Shown here: positions 6,417 to 13,021 of the stretch, in pieces | Layout of the letters: the number at the start of each line of letters is the position of its first letter | How positions within the stretch are numbered: the first letter of the stretch is position 1 | Source: Methanobrevibacter sp. | GTDB taxonomy: Archaea; Methanobacteriota; Methanobacteria; Methanobacteriales; Methanobacteriaceae | DNA: 15,265 bases | Reading direction: 5' to 3' | Assembly: GCA_017652345.1 (NCBI GenBank) | Contig: JAGCBE010000284.1 | Coordinates: 1 to 15,265 of the forward strand | Position numbers and translations under genes: made by a program | The notes under the pieces: generated by a model | What the model saw: only the letters and a program-made list of their open reading frames with translations | Told to the model about the DNA's origin: nothing | Database searches by the model: none

Positions 6417-6731
6417 ATGGCATTTACTACGAAGAAAGAAAGTAAGAAGCAGGAGTACAATGTAATAGTTGAAAGAGCTATTGCAACTAAGAATGAGAAC
6501 ATAGTTATTATTGTTCTTAATGTTAATGGTGTTAAGATCAATAACTGCATTCTTAAGAAGGTAACTGTTAGTAAGGATGGACCTAAGTATAAGAAGGGTG
6601 ATGAATGTGTTATCCTTAGTTTTCCTTCAGAAAAGGTAAAGGATAATTATTATAATCTTGCTTGGTTTCCTGTAACATCAGAAATTAAGGATGATATTGT
6701 GAAGCAGACTAATGACCTCTTGGATAGTTGA
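6417..6731 (+). CDS. SpoVG-like / single-strand DNA-binding-like protein
   Basis: This 104-residue protein starts at ATG 6417 with AGGAGGT at 6403-6409. The N-terminal 60 residues read as a small beta-barrel (VIVERAIA, NIVIIVLNVNGVKI, NCILKKVTV). The segment SFPSEK...YYNLAWFPVTSEI followed by a helix (KDDIVKQTNDLL) parallels the SpoVG pattern MPSRK..GEYKDI.HPI..E.R..I. SpoVG proteins bind nucleic acid, and similar small proteins in gut phages are often labelled single-stranded DNA-binding. phi29-type replication needs an SSB (gp5) and no other gene here fits, so this is the best candidate. The first residues (TTKKESKKQE) are basic and probably disordered. It is the last gene before the early/late terminator. 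Confidence 0.8.
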   Translation: MAFTTKKESKKQEYNVIVERAIATKNENIVIIVLNVNGVKINNCILKKVTVSKDGPKYKKGDECVILSFPSEKVKDNYYNLAWFPVTSEIKDDIVKQTNDLLDS

Positions 6732-6788
6732 TCATAGTTACCTCATACACATAATTATTTCTTGTAATTAGTCGTTTCACATTTCATT

Positions 6789-6823
6789 AGGGTTTATGTT
6801 CTTATGAGCATAAACCCTTTATT
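6789..6823 (+). terminator. Strong rho-independent terminator between early and late regions
   Basis: AGGGTTTATG (6789-6798) pairs perfectly with CATAAACCCT (6809-6818). The stem can extend inwards by three further pairs (one G-U) to a TTAT loop at 6802-6805, followed by a TTT-A-TTT tract. The remaining spacer (6732-6788) has no gene; it contains two TAATTA hexamers (6752 and 6765) of unclear meaning. Confidence 0.85.
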
Positions 6824-6825
6824 TA

Positions 6826-6834
6826 TGGTATTAT
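6826..6834 (+). promoter_or_regulatory. Possible late promoter: extended -10 without a -35
   Basis: TG at 6826-6827, one base, then TATTAT (6829-6834) make an extended -10. The place of a -35 is occupied by the terminator stem (GAGCAT at 6806-6811). phi29's late promoter A3 also lacks a -35 and needs activator p4. Weak point: transcription would start near 6840, right at the AGGAGG (6841-6846), leaving a leader of only about 15 nt. Readthrough of the terminator is the alternative source of lysis-gene transcripts. Confidence 0.3.
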
Positions 6835-6855
6835 TCAGGCAGGAGGTATAACAAT

Positions 6856-7533
6856 ATGTTAGAAAAGTTTTTAGAGTTAGCAGCATCACAGTTGGGTTAT
6901 GCTGAAGAATCAGGAAACAGAACAAAGTATGCTAAGTATTTTGATACGGATGCTTGGCAGTGGTTTAATACTAAAAAGCAAGGTGCAGAATGGTGTGCAA
7001 TCTTTATCTGTTGGCTTTTCTGTCAGCTTATAGGACCTGAAAGGGCATTGTCTTTCTTAGGTTGTCCTGCACCTAAGAATAATTGTGCAGCAGGTGTTAA
7101 ATATCTTTGGCAGTACCTTTGTAAAAGAGGTTGGAAAGTAGATAAGACTTCAGGACAGCCTGGAGATATTATATTTCTTAATTCAAATAAGCATGTTGGT
7201 CTTATCTCTGAAGTCAGGGATGGAAAGTATATAACAATTGAAGGTAACAAGTCAAATAAAGTTGCAAACGGCTCTTATAAAATATCAAGCTCTACAGTAT
7301 ATGGTATTTGTCGCCCTGCATGGAATGAGATAAATAATGTATCAAGTCCTGTTGCAAGTAAGCCTGTAAATAACAATGGCTATACAGATGAAGAAATAAG
7401 AGTGGCAAAAGATGTATGGCAGGGCAAGTATGGTAATGGTATGGCTAGAAGAAATAATCTTACTAGAGCAGGTTATGATTATAACCGCATACAGGGTATT
7501 GTTAATAAGCTTATAAAGGGTGAAATAAAATGA
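6856..7533 (+). CDS. Endolysin: CHAP amidase/peptidase with C-terminal CW_7 wall-binding repeat
   Basis: This 225-residue enzyme cuts host peptidoglycan at the end of infection. Residues about 1-155 form a CHAP-type papain-like domain: catalytic Cys47 in EWCAIF, His113 in KHVGLI, and Glu129 (or Asn131) in IEGN as the third residue. A Ser/Asn/Pro linker (about 160-175) leads to residues 176-225, a CW_7 repeat like those of pneumococcal phage lysin Cpl-7 (AKDVWQGKYGNGMARR, then LTRAGYDYNRIQGIVN). There is no signal peptide, so export depends on the holin-like protein that follows. The start at ATG 6856 is supported by AGGAGGT at 6841-6847. The gene overlaps the holin gene by 4 bp (ATGA). phi29's lysin is instead a lysozyme located near the right end. 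Confidence 0.93.
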   Translation: MLEKFLELAASQLGYAEESGNRTKYAKYFDTDAWQWFNTKKQGAEWCAIFICWLFCQLIGPERALSFLGCPAPKNNCAAGVKYLWQYLCKRGWKVDKTSGQPGDIIFLNSNKHVGLISEVRDGKYITIEGNKSNKVANGSYKISSSTVYGICRPAWNEINNVSSPVASKPVNNNGYTDEEIRVAKDVWQGKYGNGMARRNNLTRAGYDYNRIQGIVNKLIKGEIK

Positions 7534-7748
7534 ATGATATTATGACTATGATTACTACTGTAGGTTTTCCTATAGTAGCTTGTATTGGACTAGCCTGGTT
7601 CTGTAAATTCATGATAGATCAGCAGCAGAAAAACATTGATAAGATGTTTGAAATGTATGACAAGAGTAATGCAGAAAACAGAGAAGCAATCAAAGCTTGT
7701 ACAGATGCTATCAATAGACTTTCAGACAAGTTAGATGATATTAAGTAA
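7530..7748 (+). CDS. Holin-like small membrane protein (BhlA/UviB style)
   Basis: This 72-residue protein starts at ATG 7530, overlapping the endolysin stop. It has one hydrophobic segment at about residues 7-27 (MITTVGFPIVACIGLAWFC), followed by a charged helical tail (about 30-72) rich in Lys, Glu and Asp. A short N-terminus, VGFPI at the membrane entry and a charged cytoplasmic helix are typical of BhlA/UviB-type holins of Firmicutes. Adjacency to the endolysin supports the role of letting it reach the wall. It has only one membrane segment. Confidence 0.82.
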   Translation: MNDIMTMITTVGFPIVACIGLAWFCKFMIDQQQKNIDKMFEMYDKSNAENREAIKACTDAINRLSDKLDDIK

Positions 7749-7759
7749 AGGAGTATATT

Positions 7760-9292
7760 ATGTCTTTTGCTGTTAAACTTCTTAATTTTCAGAAAAGAGA
7801 AAATAGCACTAAACAACCTACAGCAGCACAAATAGCTGCTGCATCTTCTTTTGATTGCCTGTTACTGGATGAAACATCCTTAATGAATCCTACATTTAAA
7901 TTAGATATTGGTTCAAATCCTATTGGAAATAACTATTGTTATGTAGCTGATTTTAATAGATATTATTTTATTTCTGATATTACATCACATCAAAACTTTT
8001 GGTATATAAGTTGCAGGTGTGATACACTTGCTTCTTTTAAATCTGAGATTCTTGCAGGTTCACATTATGTTTTGCGTTCAGCATCCAATTATGATGAATA
8101 TATAATGGATACTATATATCCATCTAAGATAAAAGAAACAGGTTCATTTACTTCTTTTACAGACCCTTTTGCATACACAAGAGGACACTCTTATGTATGG
8201 TGTATTACAGGTGATGTAATAAGTAATTCATTAGTTAATCAGCAGATAGGTTCTAGTGTTTATTATTGGATGGATGATGCAGAATGTTATACATTTATAA
8301 ATTATCTATTAGACCATGTTGATCAGTATTCAGATATACAGGCACAGGAATATTCTGTTGCTATGCAAAAGGCATTACTTAATCCAATACAGTATGTTAA
8401 TTCAATTATCCTTTTGCCGTTTGATAAAAATACAACCCTTGCAACAAATAATCATGTTAAATTTGGTTACTATGATATAGAAGTACAAGGTACAGGTGTT
8501 GATATTAAACGCATTACGCAGGGCACAATGACACATGATGAAACTGTAACCATAACTTTGCCTAAACATCCTCAGGCAGCTACAAGGGGTAAATTTATGA
8601 ACAATGCACCTTATACTGCTTATGAGATATTTTTAGGTCCTTTAGGTACAATTCCTATTGACCCTGCATCACTTATAGATGAAACAAGCATACAGATATA
8701 TGTTAATACTGAAGTATGTACAGGGTCTTGTCAGGTATTTATAAGAGGTGCTAGTTCAGGTGTTCAAATATATACAGGCACATGTCAGGCAGGTGTACCT
8801 GTACATGTATCTCAGATTACAAGAGATATGTTAGGAGAGGTACAGAACAACCTTAATATGCAGTTTGCTACAGGTGCAGCACTAAGTTCTGCTATTGGTA
8901 GCGGTATTGCTACAGGTGCTGCAACAGTTGCTAGTGGCGGTGCAGCAGGTCTTGTAACAGGTACTAGTGCTTATGGCGGTGTTATGAACTCTATCATGAG
9001 TATAGGCGGTATGGCATTTGATGCAGTTAGGCTTAAATATCCAACCTGCACAGGCGGTGGTGCTAATGGTACATTCATGAACATGCATTCAACATGCTAT
9101 CTTAATGCAAAGTTCTATGAGATAGTTGGTGAAAACAAAACAGAATTAGGTAGACCTTTATATCAAACTAAAACACTATCTTCACTGTCAGGTTTTTGTG
9201 TATGCAGTGGTGCTGATGCACAAATATCAGGTATAGCAGATGAAGTTATAGCAATTAACAACTATCTCAATTCAGGGTTCTTTATTGAATAA
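7760..9292 (+). CDS. Tail knob protein, phi29 gp9-like
   Basis: This 510-residue protein (phi29 gp9 has 599) starts at ATG 7760 with AAAGGAG at 7746-7752. The N-terminal part shows the gp9 pattern: FNRYYFISDITSHQNFWYIS, a strand ending in CDTLASF, and then a charged loop (residues about 65-110). In phi29 the matching segment runs FVTELEY...VHFEIDVLQTW. Near residues 370-420 there is a long Gly/Ala/Ser-rich hydrophobic stretch (FATGAALSSAIGSGIATGAA and onwards). It matches the hydrophobic loops that plug the phi29 tail tube and are thought to pierce the membrane during DNA ejection. The C-terminus (GFCVCSGADAQISGIADEVI) parallels the gp9 end. It probably forms a hexameric distal tube. Confidence 0.85.
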   Translation: MSFAVKLLNFQKRENSTKQPTAAQIAAASSFDCLLLDETSLMNPTFKLDIGSNPIGNNYCYVADFNRYYFISDITSHQNFWYISCRCDTLASFKSEILAGSHYVLRSASNYDEYIMDTIYPSKIKETGSFTSFTDPFAYTRGHSYVWCITGDVISNSLVNQQIGSSVYYWMDDAECYTFINYLLDHVDQYSDIQAQEYSVAMQKALLNPIQYVNSIILLPFDKNTTLATNNHVKFGYYDIEVQGTGVDIKRITQGTMTHDETVTITLPKHPQAATRGKFMNNAPYTAYEIFLGPLGTIPIDPASLIDETSIQIYVNTEVCTGSCQVFIRGASSGVQIYTGTCQAGVPVHVSQITRDMLGEVQNNLNMQFATGAALSSAIGSGIATGAATVASGGAAGLVTGTSAYGGVMNSIMSIGGMAFDAVRLKYPTCTGGGANGTFMNMHSTCYLNAKFYEIVGENKTELGRPLYQTKTLSSLSGFCVCSGADAQISGIADEVIAINNYLNSGFFIE

Positions 9293-9302
9293 TTAAAACA
9301 AA

Positions 9303-9339
9303 TTGAAATAAGTTTCAAAATTTTCAATGCTTATTTCAA
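9303..9339. repeat. 10-bp perfect inverted repeat in the gap between tail genes
   Basis: TTGAAATAAG (9303-9312) and CTTATTTCAA (9330-9339) are perfect complements separated by 17 bases. The stem has only two G-C pairs. A T-run (GTTTTTT, 9351-9357) comes 11 bases later, too far for a classic terminator. It could be a weak terminator, an mRNA structure or a protein-binding site. The rest of this 80-bp gap shows nothing else. Confidence 0.6.
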
Positions 9340-9372
9340 AATGTTTTAGAGTTTTTTAAATAGAAGGTTTAT

Positions 9373-10095
9373 ATGTTATATGCAAAACTAAAAAACGGAT
9401 ATACAATATCTAGCACAGAAGGTACTAATAATATCTTGGCTATATATGATTATCTTGCACCATTAGGATATACAAAAGAAGCAGTTTCAGGGTTACTAGG
9501 TAATGTTATGAAAGAATCAGGATTAAACCCCTGGAGATGGCAGGATAATGCAGTTGATCTTTATTCAAATAATAAAGGATATGGACTTTTCCAATTCACA
9601 CCTGCTTATGAATATATAAATGATTGCACAGGTGTATCTGGTTATGGTCCTAGTTTATCTGTAACTAGTCCTACACCTGGTGCAACTAGTGATGATGGCT
9701 ATGCACAATTATATGTCTTTGATAATGATACTTTGGGAAAATGGTATCAAGGTTTATGGAGAACATATTGGAGTAGTACATACAACCCTGTTACATATAC
9801 AATGTATCAAAACATGATTCTTGATTACGGTTCTAACATAACAATGTCAGAATTTAGATCAATGGATATTCTGACATATGCAACTCTTGCTTTTCTAGGA
9901 TGTTATGAAGGACCGCATGACTATGACCCTGATGACCCTGATGAATATCAAACAATAGATGCAAATTTTGATGATAGATATAACTATGCACTTCAGATAT
10001 ATTCAATCCTACAGCCATATGGCGGTAGAGATAATCTCTTTCTGACTTTAAAAATCCTGGATAGACAGCAGAAAAGACATTTTGAAAACATATAA
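9373..10095 (+). CDS. Tail-tip peptidoglycan lysozyme, phi29 gp13-like
   Basis: This 240-residue enzyme would open the cell wall during DNA entry. The N-terminal part shows the phage tail lysozyme pattern: NNILAIYDYLAPLGYTKEAV, GLLGNVMKESGLNP with catalytic Glu48, then GYGLFQFTP (about 89-97 in my reading). phi29 gp13 (365 residues) joins such a lysozyme domain to a metallo-endopeptidase; here the protein ends soon after the lysozyme domain, so the peptidase part is missing. The end is acidic (YDPDDPDEY). The ribosome binding site is weaker than its neighbours (AGAAGG at 9362-9367), fitting a low-copy tail protein. It follows the gp9-like gene, whose product gp13 caps in phi29. It is not the lysis enzyme, which is the CHAP protein at 6856. 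Confidence 0.86.
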   Translation: MLYAKLKNGYTISSTEGTNNILAIYDYLAPLGYTKEAVSGLLGNVMKESGLNPWRWQDNAVDLYSNNKGYGLFQFTPAYEYINDCTGVSGYGPSLSVTSPTPGATSDDGYAQLYVFDNDTLGKWYQGLWRTYWSSTYNPVTYTMYQNMILDYGSNITMSEFRSMDILTYATLAFLGCYEGPHDYDPDDPDEYQTIDANFDDRYNYALQIYSILQPYGGRDNLFLTLKILDRQQKRHFENI

Positions 10096-10116
10096 TATGT
10101 TTTATATTACTAAACA

Positions 10117-10145
10117 TTGAATTTACTAATAAAATATGTTAATAG
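10117..10145 (+). promoter_or_regulatory. Promoter for the structured RNA and head genes
   Basis: TTGAAT (10117-10122), a 17-bp spacer and TAATAG (10140-10145), with TG at 10137-10138, make a sigma-A promoter with an extended -10. The predicted start, 6-7 bases after the -10, falls at 10151-10152, exactly where the terminal helix of the predicted RNA begins. It could also drive scaffold and capsid transcription by readthrough. Confidence 0.5.
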
Positions 10146-10150
10146 TAATT

Positions 10151-10264
10151 ATAAGGGCATAATATATTCCACCATCTTTGTTTAATTACAAAGAAGATCA
10201 CATAGCTGGGGAAGCTTTTGGTGGTTCTGTTGATCGCAGACAGCATAGCTGCAAAAGCCCTTAT
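10151..10264 (+). ncRNA. Candidate packaging RNA (pRNA-like structured RNA)
   Basis: This non-coding 114-nt segment is closed by an 8-bp perfect helix, ATAAGGGC (10151-10158) with GCCCTTAT (10257-10264). Inside, a larger 5' arm is closed by CCACCA (10169-10174) with TGGTGG (10219-10224). It holds a 7-bp hairpin (TCTTTGT 10175-10181 with ACAAAGA 10188-10194) and a 4-bp hairpin (AGCT 10204-10207 with AGCT 10213-10216). A smaller 3' arm (10226-10251) holds TCTG/CAGA with a 7-nt loop and CAGC/GCTG with a 3-nt loop. phi29 pRNA is about 120 nt with paired ends, a larger 5' arm and a smaller 3' arm, and it docks between portal and gp16 ATPase. Size, plan and genome type fit; sequence identity does not, and folding was by hand. 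A regulatory leader for the scaffold gene is the main alternative. Confidence 0.45.
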
Positions 10265-10286
10265 TAATTTATTAAGGAGAGTTAAT

Positions 10287-10646
10287 ATGGCACAGATTGG
10301 ATTGAAAGAAACATTATCACTTTTAGCAGCAGGTTATAAGAAGAAAGATATAGAAGCACTTGCTGCTATTGACGAACAAACAGAGCAGGTAGTTGAAACA
10401 GAAACAACTGCACCTGAAACACTAGCTATTACTAAAGAAGATGAAGATAAGATGAATGAACTTCTTGCTCAGATAAAAGAAAAAGAAGAACAGTTAGAAA
10501 AGCTTACTCAGGCTAAAGAAGCTGCTGAAGCTAAAGTAACTAAGTTGCAGCAGGATAATATTCATAAAGATTCATCCCCTGCTGTTGCTGAATCAAAGAA
10601 AGAGCAGCAGGATAGTTTACTTAATTTGGTTAGGGGCTTCATGTGA
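10287..10646 (+). CDS. Scaffolding-like protein (head assembly)
   Basis: This 119-residue protein starts at ATG 10287 with AAGGAGA at 10274-10280. The reading frame stays open upstream to 10218, but that stretch lies in the structured RNA and has no ribosome binding site. Residues about 50-92 form a strong Glu/Lys-rich coiled coil (EDEDKMNELLAQIKEKEEQL and onwards). The preceding 20 residues are Thr/Glu/Ala-rich and probably flexible, and the C-terminus ends LLNLVRGFM, which could dock to the shell. It lies directly before the major capsid gene, as scaffold gene 7 precedes gene 8 in phi29 (98 residues). Assignment rests on position, size and coiled-coil character, not on sequence similarity. 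Confidence 0.75.
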   Translation: MAQIGLKETLSLLAAGYKKKDIEALAAIDEQTEQVVETETTAPETLAITKEDEDKMNELLAQIKEKEEQLEKLTQAKEAAEAKVTKLQQDNIHKDSSPAVAESKKEQQDSLLNLVRGFM

Positions 10647-10678
10647 AGCACTAATAAAATATACTAGGAGGTTTTTAT

Positions 10679-11971
10679 ATGCCACAGTTCAAAAGAACAG
10701 ACAGCTATGCACTGATTAATGCAGTTATGGCACAGCTTACAGGTCAGGATTCTTTCCAGGTCATTGATGAACAGGGCTTCATGGATGCAGGAAAACTTGC
10801 TATGACATATAACACTGACGAAATCTTTAATGCTCTTACTATCGTTGGTGCTAGATTGTTTACAGCTACTAGACCTTACACACCACCTCTTTGGTTGATT
10901 GATTCAATCAATAGTGGTTACTTTAACAATAGGATTAGAAAGATATCCTATTATTCAACATGGGCTTTGCCCTCAGGTGCTTTTAACACCAACCTGTTTA
11001 CCAACTTTGCAGATGATTATGACAATGGTACTAATGGTGGTGTTTCAACAGCATCTATGTGGGAACAGCATCCTGTACATCCTCTTGAAATGAATTTCAT
11101 GTCCTCAAATGTATGGCAGGATTGTATCACTCGTTATGAAGATCAGATTAAGATTGCATTCACAAGCATTGATGAATGGGAAAGATTTTGGGCAGGTGTT
11201 CTTACTGAAAAGGGTAATGACATTGAACAGAGAAAAGAAGCACACAACAGAGCTACACTACTTGGCAGAATTGCACTTGCAGGTGCTATGGGTGATGCAT
11301 CTTCTAACATTAAGGGTCTTAGTAATGTTATTGACCTTACAGCAGCTTACAATGCAAAGTATGGTACATCCTATACAGGTGCACAGCTTAGAGATGAAAC
11401 ACACTTTAAGGATTTCCTTCAGTTCTTTGTTTCTGAATTTAAGGTTATCTCTAATCTCATGACAAAGAGATCACTTGCATTCCACTATGCACCTAAGCTT
11501 ACACTTTCAGATGGTGATCATTATGTGCTTAGACATACACCTAAGAGTGAACAGAGATTCATGATGTTTGCACCATTCTGGGAACAGGCTAAATCAATGG
11601 TTATGTCAGAAATCTTTAATGATCAGTATCTTGATATGAATAAGCAGTTTGAAGCTGTTGATTATTGGCAGACATATTCAATGACAGAATCCGATAGAGC
11701 AGCTATGAATGTAACAACTACTGTACCTGGATGGCTTGAAGATGCTATCGCTAACACTACAGGTTCTAGTGATACTGCATATACATTCAACCCTGATTAT
11801 GTACTTGGTGTTCTGTTTGATAAGGATGCTGTACTGACAGATTTCCAGTTTGAAGCAGCTAGGACTACACCTATTGAAGCTAGAAAGAACTATGTAAATA
11901 CATGGCTTGATTATGGACTTGGTGCTATTGGCGACCCTACTGAGAATTTTATCGTTTTCGTAATGTCTTAA
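10679..11971 (+). CDS. Major capsid protein (HK97 fold, phi29 gp8-like)
   Basis: This 430-residue protein (phi29 gp8 has 448) starts at ATG 10679 with AGGAGG at 10666-10671. Order of features: an N-terminal helical segment (SYALINAVMAQLTGQDSF); a region TATRPYTPPLWLID leading into the HK97 P-domain; long charged helices around EERxxEAHN (residues about 168-195); then an A-domain-like C-terminal half ending ENFIVFVMS. It lies between scaffold and portal genes as in phi29. I see no separate Ig-like (BIG2) insertion of the kind phi29 gp8 carries near its C-terminus. The strong ribosome binding site and uniform, well-expressed codon pattern fit the most abundant virion protein. Confidence 0.88.
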   Translation: MPQFKRTDSYALINAVMAQLTGQDSFQVIDEQGFMDAGKLAMTYNTDEIFNALTIVGARLFTATRPYTPPLWLIDSINSGYFNNRIRKISYYSTWALPSGAFNTNLFTNFADDYDNGTNGGVSTASMWEQHPVHPLEMNFMSSNVWQDCITRYEDQIKIAFTSIDEWERFWAGVLTEKGNDIEQRKEAHNRATLLGRIALAGAMGDASSNIKGLSNVIDLTAAYNAKYGTSYTGAQLRDETHFKDFLQFFVSEFKVISNLMTKRSLAFHYAPKLTLSDGDHYVLRHTPKSEQRFMMFAPFWEQAKSMVMSEIFNDQYLDMNKQFEAVDYWQTYSMTESDRAAMNVTTTVPGWLEDAIANTTGSSDTAYTFNPDYVLGVLFDKDAVLTDFQFEAARTTPIEARKNYVNTWLDYGLGAIGDPTENFIVFVMS

Positions 11972-11994
11972 TCCTAACTCTCCACTTAGAACAA

Positions 11995-12018
11995 GGGGTA
12001 CAGAGTGTTCTGTACCCC
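11995..12018 (+). other. Perfect 10-bp intercistronic stem-loop after the capsid gene
   Basis: GGGGTACAGA (11995-12004) and TCTGTACCCC (12009-12018) pair perfectly around GTGT. No T-run follows, so it is not a standard intrinsic terminator. It lies between the most highly expressed gene and the portal gene, which is needed in about 12 copies per virion. It may protect the 3' end of capsid mRNA, serve as an RNase processing point or reduce downstream expression. Confidence 0.75.
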
Positions 12019-12040
12019 GATTCTAAAGAAAGGTAATAAT

Positions 12041-13021
12041 ATGAGCAGAAAATATCCTAGACCAAACGGATATATGCCTTTGAATTATGAGCAAATAAAT
12101 AATGTAGAAGGTCATTTACAGCCTTCTATGATGAAATACTGCAATTCAGTAACTTTTGCTTATTGGCAAAGATCATTATTTCAGAGAGCTATATCAACGA
12201 TAGAATTTAAAAACTTGCCTGATGAATGGTCAGCTTCAGTTCGTGATTTTTTCTATTGGTGTGTATTTTCATATGGTTATGTTGGTGTTTTTGACATTGA
12301 TAAATTTGGTTTAACTTTTCAACCTGGTGCATTAAAAGGTTTTGATTGGTATTATCAGCCTACAGAATTTATAGTTGCTAACCCCAAACTTAAAGGTATG
12401 AGTGGTAGATTCAAAATTCATGATGATTGTGAAATCATTAAACTTACACCTGATTATAGAGGTATTTGGGATATTATCGACTACTATGCTATGCTTCTTT
12501 CTGCATTGGATTCAGGAATTAATCAGAGTATCGTAAACAGCAAATTTGCATATATGTTAGGTGCAAAAAATAAAGCTGCTGCTGAAACAATTAAGAAGAT
12601 ATTTGATAAGATTGCAAGTGGTGAACCTGCTGTAGTTTTTGATAATTCACTTCTTAAAAATGATACTCAATCAAAAGATGAACCACCTTATAATTTCCTT
12701 GAAAGAAGTAACCTAAAGCAAAGCTATCTTACAACAGATCAGTTAATGGATAGATCAACACTTCTATCTTCATTTGACGCTGAAATAGGTATTACATCAT
12801 TACCTTATAATAAGAAAGAAAGATTAGTTACTGCTGAAGCAGAATCAAGAACACAGGATTCTACAGCTAGATTAATGGTATGGAAAGAAACATTAGATAG
12901 TTCATTGAAGCTTGTTAATAAGATGTTTAATCAGAACATTCAGACAGTATTTACTTATGAAGGAGGGGTGAACAGTGGCACAATCAAAGATAACACTGAT
13001 AGGAATAGAGAATTACCTTAA
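12041..13021 (+). CDS. Portal / head-tail connector protein (phi29 gp10-like)
   Basis: This 326-residue protein (phi29 gp10 has 309) starts at ATG 12041 with AAGAAAGG at 12026-12033. A GTG at 12005 is in frame but lies in the stem-loop. The C-terminal third contains YNKKERLVTAEAESRTQDST, which matches phi29 gp10 [20 protein letters not shown] in spacing and key residues (KKER-x-VT-x-E). The N-terminal half has the expected stem and wing elements: a helix around SVTFAYWQRSLFQRAIS, the strand GYVGVFD (gp10 has GYVGFYKD), and the long helix near IIDYYAMLLSALDSGI. Twelve copies would form the ring through which DNA is packaged and which binds the ATPase and pRNA. The lower-collar gene starts inside its last 47 bp. 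Confidence 0.92.
   Translation: MSRKYPRPNGYMPLNYEQINNVEGHLQPSMMKYCNSVTFAYWQRSLFQRAISTIEFKNLPDEWSASVRDFFYWCVFSYGYVGVFDIDKFGLTFQPGALKGFDWYYQPTEFIVANPKLKGMSGRFKIHDDCEIIKLTPDYRGIWDIIDYYAMLLSALDSGINQSIVNSKFAYMLGAKNKAAAETIKKIFDKIASGEPAVVFDNSLLKNDTQSKDEPPYNFLERSNLKQSYLTTDQLMDRSTLLSSFDAEIGITSLPYNKKERLVTAEAESRTQDSTARLMVWKETLDSSLKLVNKMFNQNIQTVFTYEGGVNSGTIKDNTDRNRELP

Noticed and set aside
6371..10251. 12-bp repeat ACAGCATAGCTG at 6371-6382 and 10240-10251.
   Set aside because: Several chance 12-bp matches are expected in a 15-kb AT-rich sequence and the contexts differ.
10218..10286. Upstream extension of the scaffold reading frame.
   Set aside because: It overlaps the predicted structured RNA, lacks a ribosome binding site, and AAGGAGA precedes ATG 10287.
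10636..10649. Hairpin GCTTC-ATGT-GAAGC at the scaffold stop codon as a terminator.
   Set aside because: The stem is only 5 bp with no T-run; at most a minor mRNA structure.
12005..12040. GTG start for the portal gene at 12005.
   Set aside because: It lies in the loop and arm of a perfect hairpin; AAGAAAGG precedes ATG 12041.
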